Positions 1 through 9,397 of a DNA stretch of 64,000 bases are shown one piece after another. This stretch comes from Melioribacter sp. GTDB taxonomy: Bacteria; Bacteroidota; Ignavibacteria; Ignavibacteriales; Melioribacteraceae. The notes below the pieces were generated by a model. That model was not told the origin of the DNA, made no database searches, and saw only the letters and a program-made list of their open reading frames with translations. The DNA is taken from positions 1-64,000 of the forward strand of contig JAHEZQ010000012.1 in the NCBI GenBank assembly GCA_023250955.1, in the 5' to 3' direction. The translations under genes were made by a program, and so were the position numbers. Each line of letters starts with the position of its first letter. Position 1 is the stretch's first letter.

Positions 1-1
1 A

Positions 2-634
2 ATTGATTTTAAACGTGATAAAAATGGAATACCGGCAAAAGTTTTTTCAATTGAATATGATCCTAATAGAACTTCAAGAATTGCACTTCTAAATTATGCT
101 GATGGAGAGAAAAGATATATCCTCGCTCCTGATGGTTTGAAAGTTGGTGATGCTGTTGTTTCCGGTAGCGGTTCAGAAATTAAAGTTGGTAATTCATTAC
201 CATTAAAAGAAATTCCTTTGGCAAGTTTTATTCATAACGTTGAATTAAAACCAGGCAAAGGCGGACAGCTTGGAAGATCTGCCGGTGCATCTATTCAATT
301 GATGGCAAGAGAAGGAAAGTTTGCTCAATTAAAAATGCCTTCCGGTGAAGTAAGGATGGTTAGTGTTGAGTGTATGGCTACTTACGGTGTAGTTGGAAAT
401 ATTGATCATGAAAATATTAGTCTGGGTAAAGCTGGAAGAAGCAGATGGTTAGGTATTCGCCCACACACGCGCGGTGTTGCAATGAATCCTGTTGATCACC
501 CGATGGGTGGTGGTGAAGGTAAAACATCAGGCGGCGGTCATCCAGTTTCACCATGGGGACAAAAGGCAAAAGGATTAAAGACAAGAAAGAAAAAAAATAG
601 AACTAACAAATACATAGTTAAAAGAAGAAAATAG
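2..634 (+). CDS. rplB: 50S ribosomal protein L2, 5' end cut by the window
   Basis: L2 binds 23S rRNA and is needed for subunit joining and the peptidyl-transferase centre. The reading frame is open from position 2, so about 210 C-terminal residues are present and the true start lies upstream of the window. The C-terminal segment [18 protein letters not shown] is the diagnostic L2 signature and includes the conserved histidine near the peptidyl-transferase centre. It is the first visible member of the S10/spc/alpha ribosomal operon, with rpsS starting 13 nt later. The identification is secure; only the 5' end is missing. Confidence 0.97.
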   Translation: MDFKRDKNGIPAKVFSIEYDPNRTSRIALLNYADGEKRYILAPDGLKVGDAVVSGSGSEIKVGNSLPLKEIPLASFIHNVELKPGKGGQLGRSAGASIQLMAREGKFAQLKMPSGEVRMVSVECMATYGVVGNIDHENISLGKAGRSRWLGIRPHTRGVAMNPVDHPMGGGEGKTSGGGHPVSPWGQKAKGLKTRKKKNRTNKYIVKRRK

Positions 635-647
635 GTTAGAATAAAAT

Positions 648-938
648 ATGCCAAGGTCAGTAAAAAAAGGTCCATACATCGACATCAAGTTGATGGAAAA
701 AGTTAAAAAGCTCAACGAAACAAATCAGAAAAAAATAATCAAAACCTGGTCTCGTACAAGTACTATTACTCCGGATTTTGTGGGACATACAATTGCTGTA
801 CATAACGGTAATAAAATGATTCCGGTTTATATTTCTGAAAATATGGTTGGACACAAACTCGGTGAATTTTCTCCTACAAGAATTTTCAGAGGTCATCCGG
901 GTACAAAAGCCGAAAAAGCATCTAAAGTTAAAGAGTAA
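648..938 (+). CDS. rpsS: 30S ribosomal protein S19
   Basis: S19 forms a complex with S13 in the head of the small subunit, near the A and P sites. The 96-residue protein begins [12 protein letters not shown] and contains the S19 core ([20 protein letters not shown], then LGEFSPTR and the FRGH segment), all standard for the family. The ATG start gives normal length. It lies between rplB and rplV as in the usual S10 operon order, 13 nt after the L2 stop. Confidence 0.97.
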   Translation: MPRSVKKGPYIDIKLMEKVKKLNETNQKKIIKTWSRTSTITPDFVGHTIAVHNGNKMIPVYISENMVGHKLGEFSPTRIFRGHPGTKAEKASKVKE

Positions 939-951
939 TAAGGATAGAATA

Positions 952-1296
952 ATGGAAGCTAAATCAATTCATAAATACATTGGAACTTCTCCGCGTAAGA
1001 TGAGATTGGTGGTTGATATAATCAGAGGTAAGTCTGTTGATCAAGCAATTGAGATACTTCACTTTTCGCCAAAACATTCTTCAAAGGATGCAGAAAAAGT
1101 TTTACGTTCCGCAGTTTCTAATTTGATGAACAAAGATGATAATACTAAGCATGAAGTCGCTGACTTATTTGTTAAGGAAGCTTTTGTAAATGTTGGACCA
1201 ACATTAAAAAGAATTTCTCCTGCACCAATGGGGAGAGCATATAGAATAAGAAAACGATCTAATCACGTAACAATTGTAGTTGCTACAAAAAAGTAA
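952..1296 (+). CDS. rplV: 50S ribosomal protein L22
   Basis: L22 lines the peptide exit tunnel and binds all domains of 23S rRNA. The 114-residue product starts MEAKSIHKYIGTSPRKMRLV and ends in the conserved basic segment GRAYRIRKRSNHVTIVV. The frame stays open upstream to 847, inside rpsS, but the ATG at 952 follows a GGA-containing ribosome site 13 nt after the S19 stop and gives the family's usual length, so the longer form is rejected. Confidence 0.96.
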   Translation: MEAKSIHKYIGTSPRKMRLVVDIIRGKSVDQAIEILHFSPKHSSKDAEKVLRSAVSNLMNKDDNTKHEVADLFVKEAFVNVGPTLKRISPAPMGRAYRIRKRSNHVTIVVATKK

Positions 1297-1311
1297 TCTG
1301 AGGAGGAAGTT

Positions 1312-1953
1312 TTGGGTCAAAAGGTAAATCCAATTGGTTTTAGGGTAGGTATCATTAGAGGATGGGATTCGAATTGGTACGAGAATAAAAGTTACGCTAC
1401 AAAACTTGTTGAAGATAAAAAACTTAGAACCTACGTTAGAAAAAGATTACAAAATGCAGGTATCTCATCTATTATAATAGATAGAACTTCCAAGAATATA
1501 ATTTTAACAATTCATACATCAAGACCCGGTGTAGTAATTGGCAAGAGCGGAAAAGAGATCGCACAGATTGAAGAAGAATTAAGAAAGTTAACCGACAAAG
1601 AAGTTAAGATTCAAATTACAGAAATTAAAAGACCTGAACTTGATGCAGCATTAGTTGCAGAAAATATTTCACGTCAGATCGAAGGAAGAGTTTCATTTAG
1701 AAGAGCTATGAAGCAATCAATTACATCTGCTATGAGAATGGGTGCTGAAGGAATAAGAATTATGTGCGCAGGAAGATTAGCAGGTTCTGAAATGGCCCGT
1801 ACTGAACAATATAAAGAAGGAAGAATTCCGTTGCACACAATCCGAGCTGATATAGATTACGCAACGGCAACCGCGCATACGATTTATGGCTCGATTGGTG
1901 TAAAAGTTTGGATTTGCCGCGGAGAAATTTTAGGTAAACGTTCATCCGAATAA
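1312..1953 (+). CDS. rpsC: 30S ribosomal protein S3
   Basis: S3 sits at the mRNA entry channel of the 30S subunit and contributes to mRNA helicase activity. The 213-aa protein starts [18 protein letters not shown] and contains a type-2 KH domain with the GXXG loop (VIGKSGKEI). The C-terminal domain keeps [12 protein letters not shown]. The start is TTG at 1312, preceded by a strong AGGAGG at 1301-1306, so this is a clear non-ATG start. Confidence 0.97.
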   Translation: MGQKVNPIGFRVGIIRGWDSNWYENKSYATKLVEDKKLRTYVRKRLQNAGISSIIIDRTSKNIILTIHTSRPGVVIGKSGKEIAQIEEELRKLTDKEVKIQITEIKRPELDAALVAENISRQIEGRVSFRRAMKQSITSAMRMGAEGIRIMCAGRLAGSEMARTEQYKEGRIPLHTIRADIDYATATAHTIYGSIGVKVWICRGEILGKRSSE

Positions 1954-1974
1954 AGAGTTTGAGGAGTTTTTCTA

Positions 1975-2394
1975 ATGTTAATGCCCAAAAGAGTAAAGTT
2001 TCGTAAAGCACATAGAGGTAGAAGAGCCGGAAAAGCTACGCGCGGTAATCTTGTTAACTTTGGTGATTACGGATTGAAAGCATTGGAACCGGCTTGGATT
2101 ACAAGTCGTCAGATTGAAGCATGCCGTGTTGCTTTATCACGACATATGAAGAGAGATGGAAAAATGTGGATTAGAATTTTTCCGGATAAACCGGTTACTA
2201 AGAAACCTCTTGAAACAAGAATGGGTAAAGGAAAAGGCGCACCGGAATTTTGGGTTGCTGTAGTTAAACCCGGTAGAATTATGTTTGAGATTGGCGGCGT
2301 TGATAAAAAAACAGCTGTTGAGGCGTTAAACCTTGCATCTCATAAACTGCCGATCAAAACAAAAATTACTCAACGTCCGGACTTAGAATCATAA
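1975..2394 (+). CDS. rplP: 50S ribosomal protein L16
   Basis: L16 organises the A-site region of the 50S subunit and contacts the elbow of A-site tRNA. The 139-residue protein has the L16 pattern [16 protein letters not shown], then [20 protein letters not shown] and [17 protein letters not shown]. Two in-frame ATGs (1975 and 1981) both fit; 1975 is kept because MLMPKR starts are common in this family and GAGGAG lies just upstream. Confidence 0.96.
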   Translation: MLMPKRVKFRKAHRGRRAGKATRGNLVNFGDYGLKALEPAWITSRQIEACRVALSRHMKRDGKMWIRIFPDKPVTKKPLETRMGKGKGAPEFWVAVVKPGRIMFEIGGVDKKTAVEALNLASHKLPIKTKITQRPDLES

Positions 2395-2410
2395 AAGGAT
2401 TTAAGAGAAA

Positions 2411-2629
2411 ATGAAGATTTTTGAAATAAGAGAAATGTCTACTGATGAGATCAAGAAAAGAATTCTTGAAGATCAAAAAAATTTAGTAGATCTGAAATTT
2501 CAACAAGAATTAAAACAATTAACTAATACAGCAAAACTGCGTCTTGTCAGAAGAGATATTGCAAAGATGAAAACAATTCTAAAAGAACGAGAGATGCAGG
2601 AAACAAAAAACTCAAAGGCAAATAAATAA
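2411..2629 (+). CDS. rpmC: 50S ribosomal protein L29
   Basis: L29 is a small helical protein at the exit-tunnel rim, part of the docking site for trigger factor and SRP. The 72-aa product shows the typical helical hairpin with [19 protein letters not shown] in the second half. Its place between rplP and rpsQ is canonical. The lysine- and asparagine-rich tail is slightly longer than in E. coli. Confidence 0.94.
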   Translation: MKIFEIREMSTDEIKKRILEDQKNLVDLKFQQELKQLTNTAKLRLVRRDIAKMKTILKEREMQETKNSKANK

Positions 2630-2646
2630 GGAGTATTCGAGTTCCT

Positions 2647-2904
2647 ATGGAGAAAAGAAGTATTAGAAAGACAAGGATCGGTACTGTTGTTAGCAATAAG
2701 ATGCAGAAAAGTATTATTGTAGCAATTGAGAGACGCATTGCTCATCCGCTTTACAAAAAATATTTTAAGAAGACCACAAAACTAATGGCACACGATGAGA
2801 AAAATGAATGCACAATCGGTGATGTTGTTAAGATTATGGAAACCCGTCCTTTGAGTAAAAGAAAAAAATGGCGCTTGGTTGAAGTTGTTGAAAAAGCCAA
2901 GTAA
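2647..2904 (+). CDS. rpsQ: 30S ribosomal protein S17
   Basis: S17 is an early-assembling OB-fold protein that binds 16S rRNA helices 7 and 11. The 85-residue sequence has [20 protein letters not shown] at the start, then [19 protein letters not shown] and the family segment [22 protein letters not shown] start after an AGGAG site about 15 nt upstream. Normal length and operon position. Confidence 0.96.
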   Translation: MEKRSIRKTRIGTVVSNKMQKSIIVAIERRIAHPLYKKYFKKTTKLMAHDEKNECTIGDVVKIMETRPLSKRKKWRLVEVVEKAK

Positions 2905-2931
2905 AAAAGTTTGATGAGGAGCAGATAGATC

Positions 2932-3300
2932 ATGGTACAAGAAGAAACAAATTTAGTAGTAGCTGATAATTCCGGAGCCAAGAAAGTAAGATGTATTAGA
3001 GTTCTTGGCGGAAGTAACCGTCGTTATGCTAGTGTTGGCGATGTTATTGTTGTTAGTGTTAGATCTGCTATTCCAGGCGGTGGCGTTAAAAAAGGGGAAG
3101 TATCCCGCGCCGTTGTTGTTAGAACTAAAAAAGAAGTTAGAAGAAAAGACGGTTCATATATTCGCTTTGATGAAAATGCAGCAGTACTGTTAAATCCCCA
3201 AGGTGAACCGAAAGGAACACGTATCTTTGGTCCCGTTGCAAGAGAACTGAGAGATAAAAAATTTATGAAAATAATTTCTCTAGCACCAGAAGTTTTATAA
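2932..3300 (+). CDS. rplN: 50S ribosomal protein L14
   Basis: L14 lies at the subunit interface and forms bridge B8 with 16S rRNA. The 122-aa protein shows [19 protein letters not shown], the glycine-rich segment [16 protein letters not shown], and [19 protein letters not shown], all L14 hallmarks. ATG start behind GATGAGGAG. Identification is certain from length, motifs and position. Confidence 0.97.
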   Translation: MVQEETNLVVADNSGAKKVRCIRVLGGSNRRYASVGDVIVVSVRSAIPGGGVKKGEVSRAVVVRTKKEVRRKDGSYIRFDENAAVLLNPQGEPKGTRIFGPVARELRDKKFMKIISLAPEVL

Positions 3301-3309
3301 GGATAGAAA

Positions 3310-3636
3310 ATGAAGATCAGAAAAAATGATAATGTAATTGTGATAGCCGGAAATAACAGAGGTAAAACCGGAAAAGTTTTAAAAGTATTTCCAAAGATTA
3401 ATAGAGTTATTATTGAAGGCGTTAATCTACGTAAACGTCATACAAAACCGACTCAGAAAAATCCACAAGGCGGAATTACTGAAAAAGAAGCTCCGATTAA
3501 TGTTTCTAATATTATGATTCTTGATCCTAAAACAAATGAAAAAACAAGAATCGGTTCAAAACTAATTATCGATGAAAAAACTGGTAAACAGAAAAGTGCA
3601 AGAGTCAGCAGATCAAGCGGCGAAATGCTTGGTTAA
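3310..3636 (+). CDS. rplX: 50S ribosomal protein L24
   Basis: L24 starts assembly of the 50S subunit and sits near the tunnel exit. The 108-residue product has an N-terminal KOW motif (KIRKNDNVIVIAGNNRGKTG) followed by VNLRKRHTKPTQKNPQGG, the standard L24 signature. Start ATG at 3310, nine nt after the rplN stop, with GGA just upstream. Confidence 0.96.
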   Translation: MKIRKNDNVIVIAGNNRGKTGKVLKVFPKINRVIIEGVNLRKRHTKPTQKNPQGGITEKEAPINVSNIMILDPKTNEKTRIGSKLIIDEKTGKQKSARVSRSSGEMLG

Positions 3637-3660
3637 TAATTTTAAGGATGCATAATAGCA

Positions 3661-4323
3661 ATGGCAAAAGAACAAAAAGAGAAAAAAGAGCAGAAAGAGC
3701 AGAAAGAAAAGAAAGGTAAAGAAGCAGAAGTTAAAAAACCTGCTGAACCTAAAGTTAAAGAACCTAAAATTCCTGCTCGGTTAAAAGAAAAATATTCTAA
3801 AGAAATTGTTCCCAAACTTAGAGAGCAATTTGCTTACAAAAGCATAATGGAAGTTCCTCGTTTGGATAAGATAGTTGTCAATATGGGAGTTGGTCAAGCT
3901 GTTCAAGACCCTAAAATATTAGATGAAGCAGTTAAAGATCTTGAAACAATAACAGGACAAAAAGCATCCGTACGGATTTCTAAAAAATCAATATCCAATT
4001 TCAAATTGCGTGAAGGAATGAAAATAGGTGCAAAGGTAACTTTACGAAGAGAAATAATGTACGAATTCTTAGATCGTTTCGTCTCCCTTGCATTACCCCG
4101 TGTTCGCGATTTCCGCGGTGTACCTGATAAATCATTTGACGGACGCGGTAATTATACATTGGGAATTAAAGAACAAATTATTTTTCCGGAAATTAATCCC
4201 GATAAGGTAACAAAGATATTAGGAATGGATATAACATTTGTAACAACTGCAAAAACTGATAAAGAAGCATTCGAACTTTTAACAGCTTTTGGATTACCGT
4301 TTAGAAAAAAGGAAATTAATTAA
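3661..4323 (+). CDS. rplE: 50S ribosomal protein L5 with N-terminal Lys/Glu-rich extension
   Basis: L5 binds 5S rRNA and forms the central protuberance with L18 and L25. The core begins near residue 38 ([20 protein letters not shown]) and is intact, including [19 protein letters not shown]5 is normally about 180 aa; this one is 220 because residues 1-37 form a tail made almost only of Lys, Glu, Gln and Pro. The ATG at 3661 follows an AAGGATG site, so the tail looks translated; an internal start is not obvious. The tail's role is unknown and is inferred to be disordered. Confidence 0.95.
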   Translation: MAKEQKEKKEQKEQKEKKGKEAEVKKPAEPKVKEPKIPARLKEKYSKEIVPKLREQFAYKSIMEVPRLDKIVVNMGVGQAVQDPKILDEAVKDLETITGQKASVRISKKSISNFKLREGMKIGAKVTLRREIMYEFLDRFVSLALPRVRDFRGVPDKSFDGRGNYTLGIKEQIIFPEINPDKVTKILGMDITFVTTAKTDKEAFELLTAFGLPFRKKEIN

Positions 4324-4332
4324 AGGTTAATA

Positions 4333-4602
4333 ATGGCAAGAAAAAGTTTGCTCGCGCGCGAAGATAAGAGAAAAGTACTGGTAGATAAATTCGCCGCAAA
4401 GAGAAAAGAACTAAAAGAAAAGGGTGATTATGAAGGATTACAACTTCTGCCAAGAAATTCTTCACCCACTCGTTTACATAATAGATGTAAAATGACCGGA
4501 AGACCGAGAGCATATTATAGAAAGTTTGGTGTTTCTCGTTTGGTACTTCGCGAAATGGCTTTGCGAGGTGAAATTCCTGGTCTAAAAAAAGCCAGTTGGT
4601 AA
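4333..4602 (+). CDS. rpsN: 30S ribosomal protein S14, zinc-independent form
   Basis: S14 is a late-assembly protein of the 30S head. The 89-aa length and the absence of CxxC pairs mark it as the long, zinc-free (C-minus) type. The segment [20 protein letters not shown] followed by [12 protein letters not shown] is the family signature. L36 and S4 in the same operon keep their zinc-type cysteines. It starts 9 nt after rplE. Confidence 0.96.
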   Translation: MARKSLLAREDKRKVLVDKFAAKRKELKEKGDYEGLQLLPRNSSPTRLHNRCKMTGRPRAYYRKFGVSRLVLREMALRGEIPGLKKASW

Positions 4603-4618
4603 TAAAGGAGATATGTAA

Positions 4619-5014
4619 ATGCATACTACCGATCCGATTGCGGATTTTTTGACTAGAATTAGAAATGCTGTTAAAGCAAAAAAGAAATTTGTAGATATTC
4701 CTTCTTCAAAAATGAAGATTAGCTTAGCAGAAATTTTGAAGAACAATAAATTTATTAGAGACTATAATGTAGTTGAAGATAATAAACAGAATGTTCTTAG
4801 AGTACATCTTCAATATGTTAATGGTACTCCATCAATAACCGGAATGAAAAGAATTTCTAAACCGGGATTGAAAAGTTATGTTGGTAAAGATGAACTTCCA
4901 CGAGTATTAAACGGACTTGGAATGGCAGTTCTTTCAACACCAAAAGGTTTATTAACAGGTAAACAAGCAAAAAAAGAAGCTGTTGGCGGAGAAATAATCT
5001 GCCACGTTTGGTAA
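4619..5014 (+). CDS. rpsH: 30S ribosomal protein S8
   Basis: S8 binds the central domain of 16S rRNA and, in E. coli, represses translation of the spc operon. The 131-residue protein starts [17 protein letters not shown] and ends GGEIICHVW, both conserved ends of the family, with [14 protein letters not shown] between. AAGGAG lies 7-12 nt before the ATG. Whether feedback regulation operates here cannot be read from the sequence. Confidence 0.97.
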   Translation: MHTTDPIADFLTRIRNAVKAKKKFVDIPSSKMKISLAEILKNNKFIRDYNVVEDNKQNVLRVHLQYVNGTPSITGMKRISKPGLKSYVGKDELPRVLNGLGMAVLSTPKGLLTGKQAKKEAVGGEIICHVW

Positions 5015-5036
5015 AAATTTTAATAAGGAAAAGAAA

Positions 5037-5573
5037 TTGTCACGAATAGGTAAAAAACCAGTACCGATCCAAGGTGTAACAGTTACGAAGACCGACGGGA
5101 CCATAAAAGTAAAAGGTAAACTAGGTGAACTTCAAATGAAAATTCATCCTAATATGAAAGTTGATATTCAAAAGGATGAAGTTATTGTTACAAGACCGGA
5201 TGATCAAAAAGAAAATAGAGCGCTTCACGGTTTAACACGTGCACTTATTGCAAATATGGTTAAAGGTGTTACCGAAGGTTATTCAAAATCGCTTGATATA
5301 GTTGGGGTTGGTTATAAAGTTGAAGCAAAAGGAGAAGCAGCATTATTTAATTTGGGCTATTCTCACCCGATTCTTCTTATGCCTCCACCAGGAATTAAAT
5401 TTGAAATTCCTATTCCTACACAAATAAAAATATTTGGAAGCGATAAAGAGTTAGTGGGATTAATGGCAGCTAAAATAAGATCATTCAAGAAACCTGAACC
5501 TTACAAAGGTAAAGGTATTAAGTATACCGGAGAAGTTATTGTCCGCAAAGCTGGCAAAACTGCTGGTAAGTAA
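5037..5573 (+). CDS. rplF: 50S ribosomal protein L6
   Basis: L6 binds 23S rRNA near the sarcin-ricin loop. The 178-aa product begins MSRIGKKPVPI and carries two repeated L6 domains; the C-terminal signature EPYKGKGIKYTGEVIVRKAGK is present. The start is TTG at 5037 behind AAGGAAA, chosen because SRIGKKP is the universal N terminus of L6. Confidence 0.96.
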   Translation: MSRIGKKPVPIQGVTVTKTDGTIKVKGKLGELQMKIHPNMKVDIQKDEVIVTRPDDQKENRALHGLTRALIANMVKGVTEGYSKSLDIVGVGYKVEAKGEAALFNLGYSHPILLMPPPGIKFEIPIPTQIKIFGSDKELVGLMAAKIRSFKKPEPYKGKGIKYTGEVIVRKAGKTAGK

Positions 5574-5589
5574 TAGGAGAATTTGAAAA

Positions 5590-5955
5590 ATGTTTTTGAA
5601 AGACAATAAAAGAAGAATAAGAAAAAAAGTTAGAGTTCGTAAAAAACTTTCCGGGACAGCAGACCGTCCCCGTTTAACTGTGTTTAGAAGTTTGAACAAC
5701 ATGCATGCTCAGTTGGTTGATGATGTAAAAGGTACAACATTAGTTGCAGCTTCTTCACTTTCGAAAGAAATAGGAGAAGAAGTAAAAGGTTTAAAAGGAA
5801 AAATTTCAAGAAGTAAATTGGTTGGAAAATTAATAGCAAAGAAAGCATTGGAGAAGGGTATTACCACTGTTGTTTTCGATAGAAGTGGTTATGAGTACCA
5901 CGGCAGAGTTCAAGCTGTTGCCGAGGGAGCTCGCGAAGGCGGATTAAAATTATAG
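5590..5955 (+). CDS. rplR: 50S ribosomal protein L18
   Basis: L18 binds 5S rRNA and mediates its incorporation into the 50S subunit. The 121-residue protein has the basic N terminus [38 protein letters not shown], and the C-terminal [20 protein letters not shown], all typical. The gene is followed not by rpsE directly but by a tRNA gene only 4 nt past the stop, which is unusual for this operon. Confidence 0.96.
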   Translation: MFLKDNKRRIRKKVRVRKKLSGTADRPRLTVFRSLNNMHAQLVDDVKGTTLVAASSLSKEIGEEVKGLKGKISRSKLVGKLIAKKALEKGITTVVFDRSGYEYHGRVQAVAEGAREGGLKL

Positions 5956-5959
5956 AAAC

Positions 5960-6033
5960 TGCCGGGTCGTCTAATGGCAGGACAACGCCCTTTGGAGGCG
6001 TCTGTAGAGGTTCGACTCCTCTCCCGGCAGCCA
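5960..6033 (+). tRNA. tRNA-Gln (anticodon UUG) inside the spc operon
   Basis: A full cloverleaf can be folded by eye. The 7-bp acceptor stem is TGCCGGG with CCCGGCA, discriminator G at 6030 and an encoded CCA at 6031-6033. The D arm is GTC/GAC. The anticodon stem ACGCC/GGCGT closes the loop CTTTGGA, giving anticodon UUG (glutamine). The T stem is AGAGG/CCTCT with loop TTCGACT. The U1-A72 pair is normal for tRNA-Gln. It lies on the coding strand between rplR and rpsE, so it is probably released from the ribosomal-protein transcript by RNase P and 3' processing; that release is inferred. Confidence 0.97.
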
Positions 6034-6093
6034 GATATTAGACGGTTCAAAAAAAAAGTTGATTAACAAAGTCTGTAAACAAGGGAGTTAACA

Positions 6094-6606
6094 TTGAATT
6101 TTAAGTACAAAAAAGTATCTGGTCTTGAGAATTTAAAAGAAAAAATTGTTCACATTAACAGAGTTGCAAAAGTTGTTAAAGGCGGTAGAAGATTCAGCTT
6201 TAATGCAATTGTTGTTGTTGGAGACGGAAACGGTCATGTTGGCGTTGGTCTTGGTAAAGCAAATGAAGTTACCGATGCTATTTCTAAAGGCGTTGATGAT
6301 GCAAAGAAAAATGTTTACCGCGTCCATCTATTAAAAGGAACAATTCCACATACTATAATTGGCAAGTTTGGAGCCGGTTCAGTTCTATTAAAACCAGCTA
6401 CTCCGGGTACGGGATTAATAGCAGGCGGTGGTGTTCGTGCTGTTCTTGAAGCTGCAGGCGTGCAAGATATTTTGACAAAATCTCTCGGTTCAAGTAATCC
6501 GCACAATCAAGTAAAAGCAACTTTGAATGCTTTATTAAATCTTGTTGATGCTAGAGCAATGGCTCGTAAACGCGGATTGAAAGTTGCCGAGTTATTCAAT
6601 TTGTAA
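6094..6606 (+). CDS. rpsE: 30S ribosomal protein S5
   Basis: S5 sits at the mRNA entry site and affects decoding fidelity. The 170-aa product has the double-stranded RNA-binding segment [20 protein letters not shown] with [14 protein letters not shown], and the C-terminal domain with [13 protein letters not shown]. The start is TTG at 6094, preceded by AAGGGAG about 10 nt upstream. The 60 nt between the tRNA and this start hold only this ribosome site and an A-rich run. Confidence 0.96.
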   Translation: MNFKYKKVSGLENLKEKIVHINRVAKVVKGGRRFSFNAIVVVGDGNGHVGVGLGKANEVTDAISKGVDDAKKNVYRVHLLKGTIPHTIIGKFGAGSVLLKPATPGTGLIAGGGVRAVLEAAGVQDILTKSLGSSNPHNQVKATLNALLNLVDARAMARKRGLKVAELFNL

Positions 6607-6618
6607 TTGAGGATTAGA

Positions 6619-6807
6619 ATGGCAAAGAAAATAAAAATTACTCAAGTTGGAAGTGTTATTGACAGACCTGTTCCGCAGAAACTGACAATCAAAGCATTAG
6701 GTCTTAACAGACCAAATCATTTCGTTGTTCACAATGATACTCCTCAAATTAGAGGCATGGTAAAAAAAGTTCATCATCTTGTTAAAGTAGAAGAAATTGA
6801 AGCATAG
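6619..6807 (+). CDS. rpmD: 50S ribosomal protein L30
   Basis: L30 is a small 23S rRNA-binding protein. From ATG 6619 the product is 62 aa: [20 protein letters not shown], then [20 protein letters not shown], matching the family (IDRP and LGL segments). The frame also opens at a TTG at 6607, but GAGGA at 6609-6613 is correctly spaced for 6619 and the extra four residues are not conserved, so 6619 is chosen. Confidence 0.95.
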   Translation: MAKKIKITQVGSVIDRPVPQKLTIKALGLNRPNHFVVHNDTPQIRGMVKKVHHLVKVEEIEA

Positions 6808-6815
6808 AGGAATAA

Positions 6816-7280
6816 ATGGATATTCTAAGTAATCTTAAACCTGCAACAGGTTCACATAGAAAAATAAAAAGAATAGGAAGAGGCGAAGGTTCCGGACATG
6901 GCGGTACTGCAACTCGTGGAGAAAACGGTCAGCGTTCGCGTTCAGGTGCAAAATTTCCTGCTTCTTTTGAAGGTGGTCAGATGCCGCTTCAAAGAAGAAT
7001 TCCTAAACGTGGATTTCACAGCCCTTTCAAAGTTGTTAATCAAGTTGTTAATCTTGCAAGATTACAAAAATTAGTTGACGACAAGAAAGTTCAGGACGGA
7101 GTAATCAACGCAGTTTCTTTATATAAGAATGGAGTTATTTCTAAAGCCGCAGCTCCTTTTAAAATTCTTGGTTTTGGAGAACTAAAATCAAAGTTAAATA
7201 TCGAAGCTCATTTTTTTAGTGTCTCTGCAAAAGAAAAAATTGAATCTGCCGGTGGAACTATTAAAGAGATTAAAGCTTAA
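6816..7280 (+). CDS. rplO: 50S ribosomal protein L15
   Basis: L15 is a late-assembly 50S protein with a long glycine-rich N-terminal extension. The 154-aa product has LKPATGSHRKIKRIGRGEGS followed by GQRSRSGAKFPASFEGGQMP and LQRRIPKRGF, the L15 signature. Its stop codon overlaps the secY start by one base (TAATG), suggesting translational coupling. Confidence 0.96.
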   Translation: MDILSNLKPATGSHRKIKRIGRGEGSGHGGTATRGENGQRSRSGAKFPASFEGGQMPLQRRIPKRGFHSPFKVVNQVVNLARLQKLVDDKKVQDGVINAVSLYKNGVISKAAAPFKILGFGELKSKLNIEAHFFSVSAKEKIESAGGTIKEIKA

Positions 7281-8620
7281 TGGCAAAAATTCAAGAAACA
7301 TTCCGGAATATTTTTAAGATTCATGAATTACGTCAGAGAATTCTTTACACACTTGCTCTGCTTGTAATTGTTAGAATCGGTACTCATATTACTTTACCGG
7401 GCATTGATACTTCATTGCTTACTGCTGCAAATCAAAATAAAACTTCGGATAATTTATTCGGTCTGTACGATTTATTTGTTGGCGGTGCATTTTCAAATGC
7501 AGCAATTTTAGCGCTTGGTATTATGCCTTACATATCTGCTTCAATTATTTTGCAGATTGCCGGTGCAGTAATTCCATATTTTCAGAAATTGCAAAGGGAA
7601 GGCGAAGAAGGAAGAAAAAAATTAACTCAGTTAACACGCTATGGAACTGTACTAATCTCTGCTATGCAAGCATGGGGAGTAACAATTCATTTGTTAAATA
7701 TTAGTGTTCCTTCCGGTGGTCCGATTGTACCTGAAGCCGTACGCGGTGTATTATGGAGTGTCTCCACAATAATAATTTTAGTAGCCGGTACTATGTTTAT
7801 AATGTGGATGGGAGAACAAATTACAGAAAAAGGAATTGGTAACGGAATTTCTTTGATAATCTTTATAGGTATTATAAACAGATTTCCTTTTGCATTACTT
7901 GATGAGTACAGGTTAATTGCTTCCGGGCAACGGAATTTAGTTATAGAGGTGGTTGTTATTTCTTTAATGGTGTTGATTATTGCAGGTGTTGTTCTGGTTA
8001 CACAAGGGACAAGACGAATTCCTGTACAATATGCTAAAAGAGTTGTTGGAAGAAAAGTTTATGGCGGTGTTACTCAATACATACCATTAAGAGTTAATAC
8101 AGCCGGTGTTATGCCGATTATTTTTGCTCAGTCAATAATGTTTATTCCAAGTACTTTGTTTTCGTTTTTTCCTGACAGCGAGTTTATTGGATACATTGCA
8201 AACTATTTCCATTATCAATCATTCACATATTCTTTTATTTATGCGTTGATGATTATCTTCTTTACATATTTCTATACTGCAATTGCATTCAACCCGCAAG
8301 ATGTTGCAGAGAATATGAAAAAGCAGGGCGGATTTATTCCCGGTATTAGACCAGGAAAACAAACAGCAGATTTTATTGATAATATTTTAACAAAAATTAC
8401 ATTACCCGGATCATTCTTCTTGGCAATCATTGCAATTCTTCCAGCTTTCATTTCTAAATTTGGTGTCAGCGGAAGCTTTGCGTCATTCTTTGGCGGTACT
8501 AGTTTGCTGATTATTGTTGGTGTTGCACTTGATACACTACAGCAAATTGAATCTCATTTGTTGATGAGACATTACGATGGTTTCATGAAATCCGGTAAGC
8601 TAAAAGGAAGAAGATTCTAA
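7280..8620 (+). CDS. secY: Preprotein translocase subunit SecY
   Basis: SecY forms the protein-conducting channel of the inner membrane together with SecE and SecG. The 446-residue protein has about ten hydrophobic segments and the SecY hallmarks GIMPYISASIILQ, the cytosolic loop GGFIPGIRPGKQTADFI, and QGTRRIPVQYAKR. Length is typical. Adenylate kinase, often found directly after secY, is absent here; map follows after 12 nt. Confidence 0.97.
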   Translation: MAKIQETFRNIFKIHELRQRILYTLALLVIVRIGTHITLPGIDTSLLTAANQNKTSDNLFGLYDLFVGGAFSNAAILALGIMPYISASIILQIAGAVIPYFQKLQREGEEGRKKLTQLTRYGTVLISAMQAWGVTIHLLNISVPSGGPIVPEAVRGVLWSVSTIIILVAGTMFIMWMGEQITEKGIGNGISLIIFIGIINRFPFALLDEYRLIASGQRNLVIEVVVISLMVLIIAGVVLVTQGTRRIPVQYAKRVVGRKVYGGVTQYIPLRVNTAGVMPIIFAQSIMFIPSTLFSFFPDSEFIGYIANYFHYQSFTYSFIYALMIIFFTYFYTAIAFNPQDVAENMKKQGGFIPGIRPGKQTADFIDNILTKITLPGSFFLAIIAILPAFISKFGVSGSFASFFGGTSLLIIVGVALDTLQQIESHLLMRHYDGFMKSGKLKGRRF

Positions 8621-8632
8621 TTAAGTTTTGAT

Positions 8633-9394
8633 GTGATCCTAATAAAAAGTAAAAAAGAAATTGATTTAATTTGTGAAAGCTGTGTTATAGTTGCTGAAGT
8701 TCTACAATTAGTGAAGCGTTATGTAAAACCAGGCATAGCGACCATCGAACTGGATAAAATTGCTGAAGATTATATTTTAAGTAATAATGGAAGACCGGCA
8801 TTTAAAGGATATTCTCAAGCAGGTTCTTTTGATTTTCCCGGTTCTATTTGTTCTTCAATTGATGATGAGGTTGTTCACGGGATTCCCGGCAACAGAGTTC
8901 TAAAAGAAGGTGAAATTCTTTCGATTGATGTTGGTGTTGAAAAGAATAAATACTTTGGAGATGCGGCTCTTTCTGTAGCAGTTGGAAAAATCTCTGATGA
9001 AAAACAAAAATTGATGGATGTAACGGAAAGATCATTGTATTTAGGTATTAAACAATTGAAAGAAGGCAACAGACTTGGTGATTATTCGTGTACTGTTCAA
9101 ACACTTGTTGAAGAAAACGGATTCTCAGTAGTACGGGATCTATGTGGTCATGGAGTTGGAAAACATCTTCATGAAGATCCGCAAATTTCCAACTACGGGA
9201 AAAAAGGAAATGGATCTTTAATTAAAAATGGTATGACACTTGCACTTGAACCGATGGTGAATATGGGATCCTATAAAGTAATTGTTGCTGAAGATGGTTG
9301 GACAGTATTAACGGCAGACGGAAAACCTTCTGCACATTTTGAGCATACTGTTGCAATTATTGATGGTAAACCAGAAATCTTAACAAAGTGCTGA
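8633..9394 (+). CDS. map: Methionine aminopeptidase type I
   Basis: Map removes the initiator methionine from nascent proteins using two divalent metals. The 253-aa protein has the pita-bread fold motifs: DEVVHGIPG, LSIDVGVEKNKYFGDAALS (metal aspartates), CGHGVGKHLHEDP (metal histidine), LALEPMVNMG and FEHTVAI. The start is GTG at 8633; an ATG two bases upstream is followed at once by a stop, so GTG is the only sensible choice. Confidence 0.95.
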   Translation: MILIKSKKEIDLICESCVIVAEVLQLVKRYVKPGIATIELDKIAEDYILSNNGRPAFKGYSQAGSFDFPGSICSSIDDEVVHGIPGNRVLKEGEILSIDVGVEKNKYFGDAALSVAVGKISDEKQKLMDVTERSLYLGIKQLKEGNRLGDYSCTVQTLVEENGFSVVRDLCGHGVGKHLHEDPQISNYGKKGNGSLIKNGMTLALEPMVNMGSYKVIVAEDGWTVLTADGKPSAHFEHTVAIIDGKPEILTKC

Positions 9395-9397
9395 TAA

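Noticed and set aside
847-951. Upstream extension of the rplV frame into rpsS
   Set aside because: The 35 extra residues are not L22-like, and the ATG at 952 has its own ribosome site and gives normal length.
8620-8633. Expected adenylate kinase gene between secY and map
   Set aside because: Only 12 nt separate the two genes, with no remnant of adk. The gene is simply located elsewhere, a known variation, so this is not a deletion scar.
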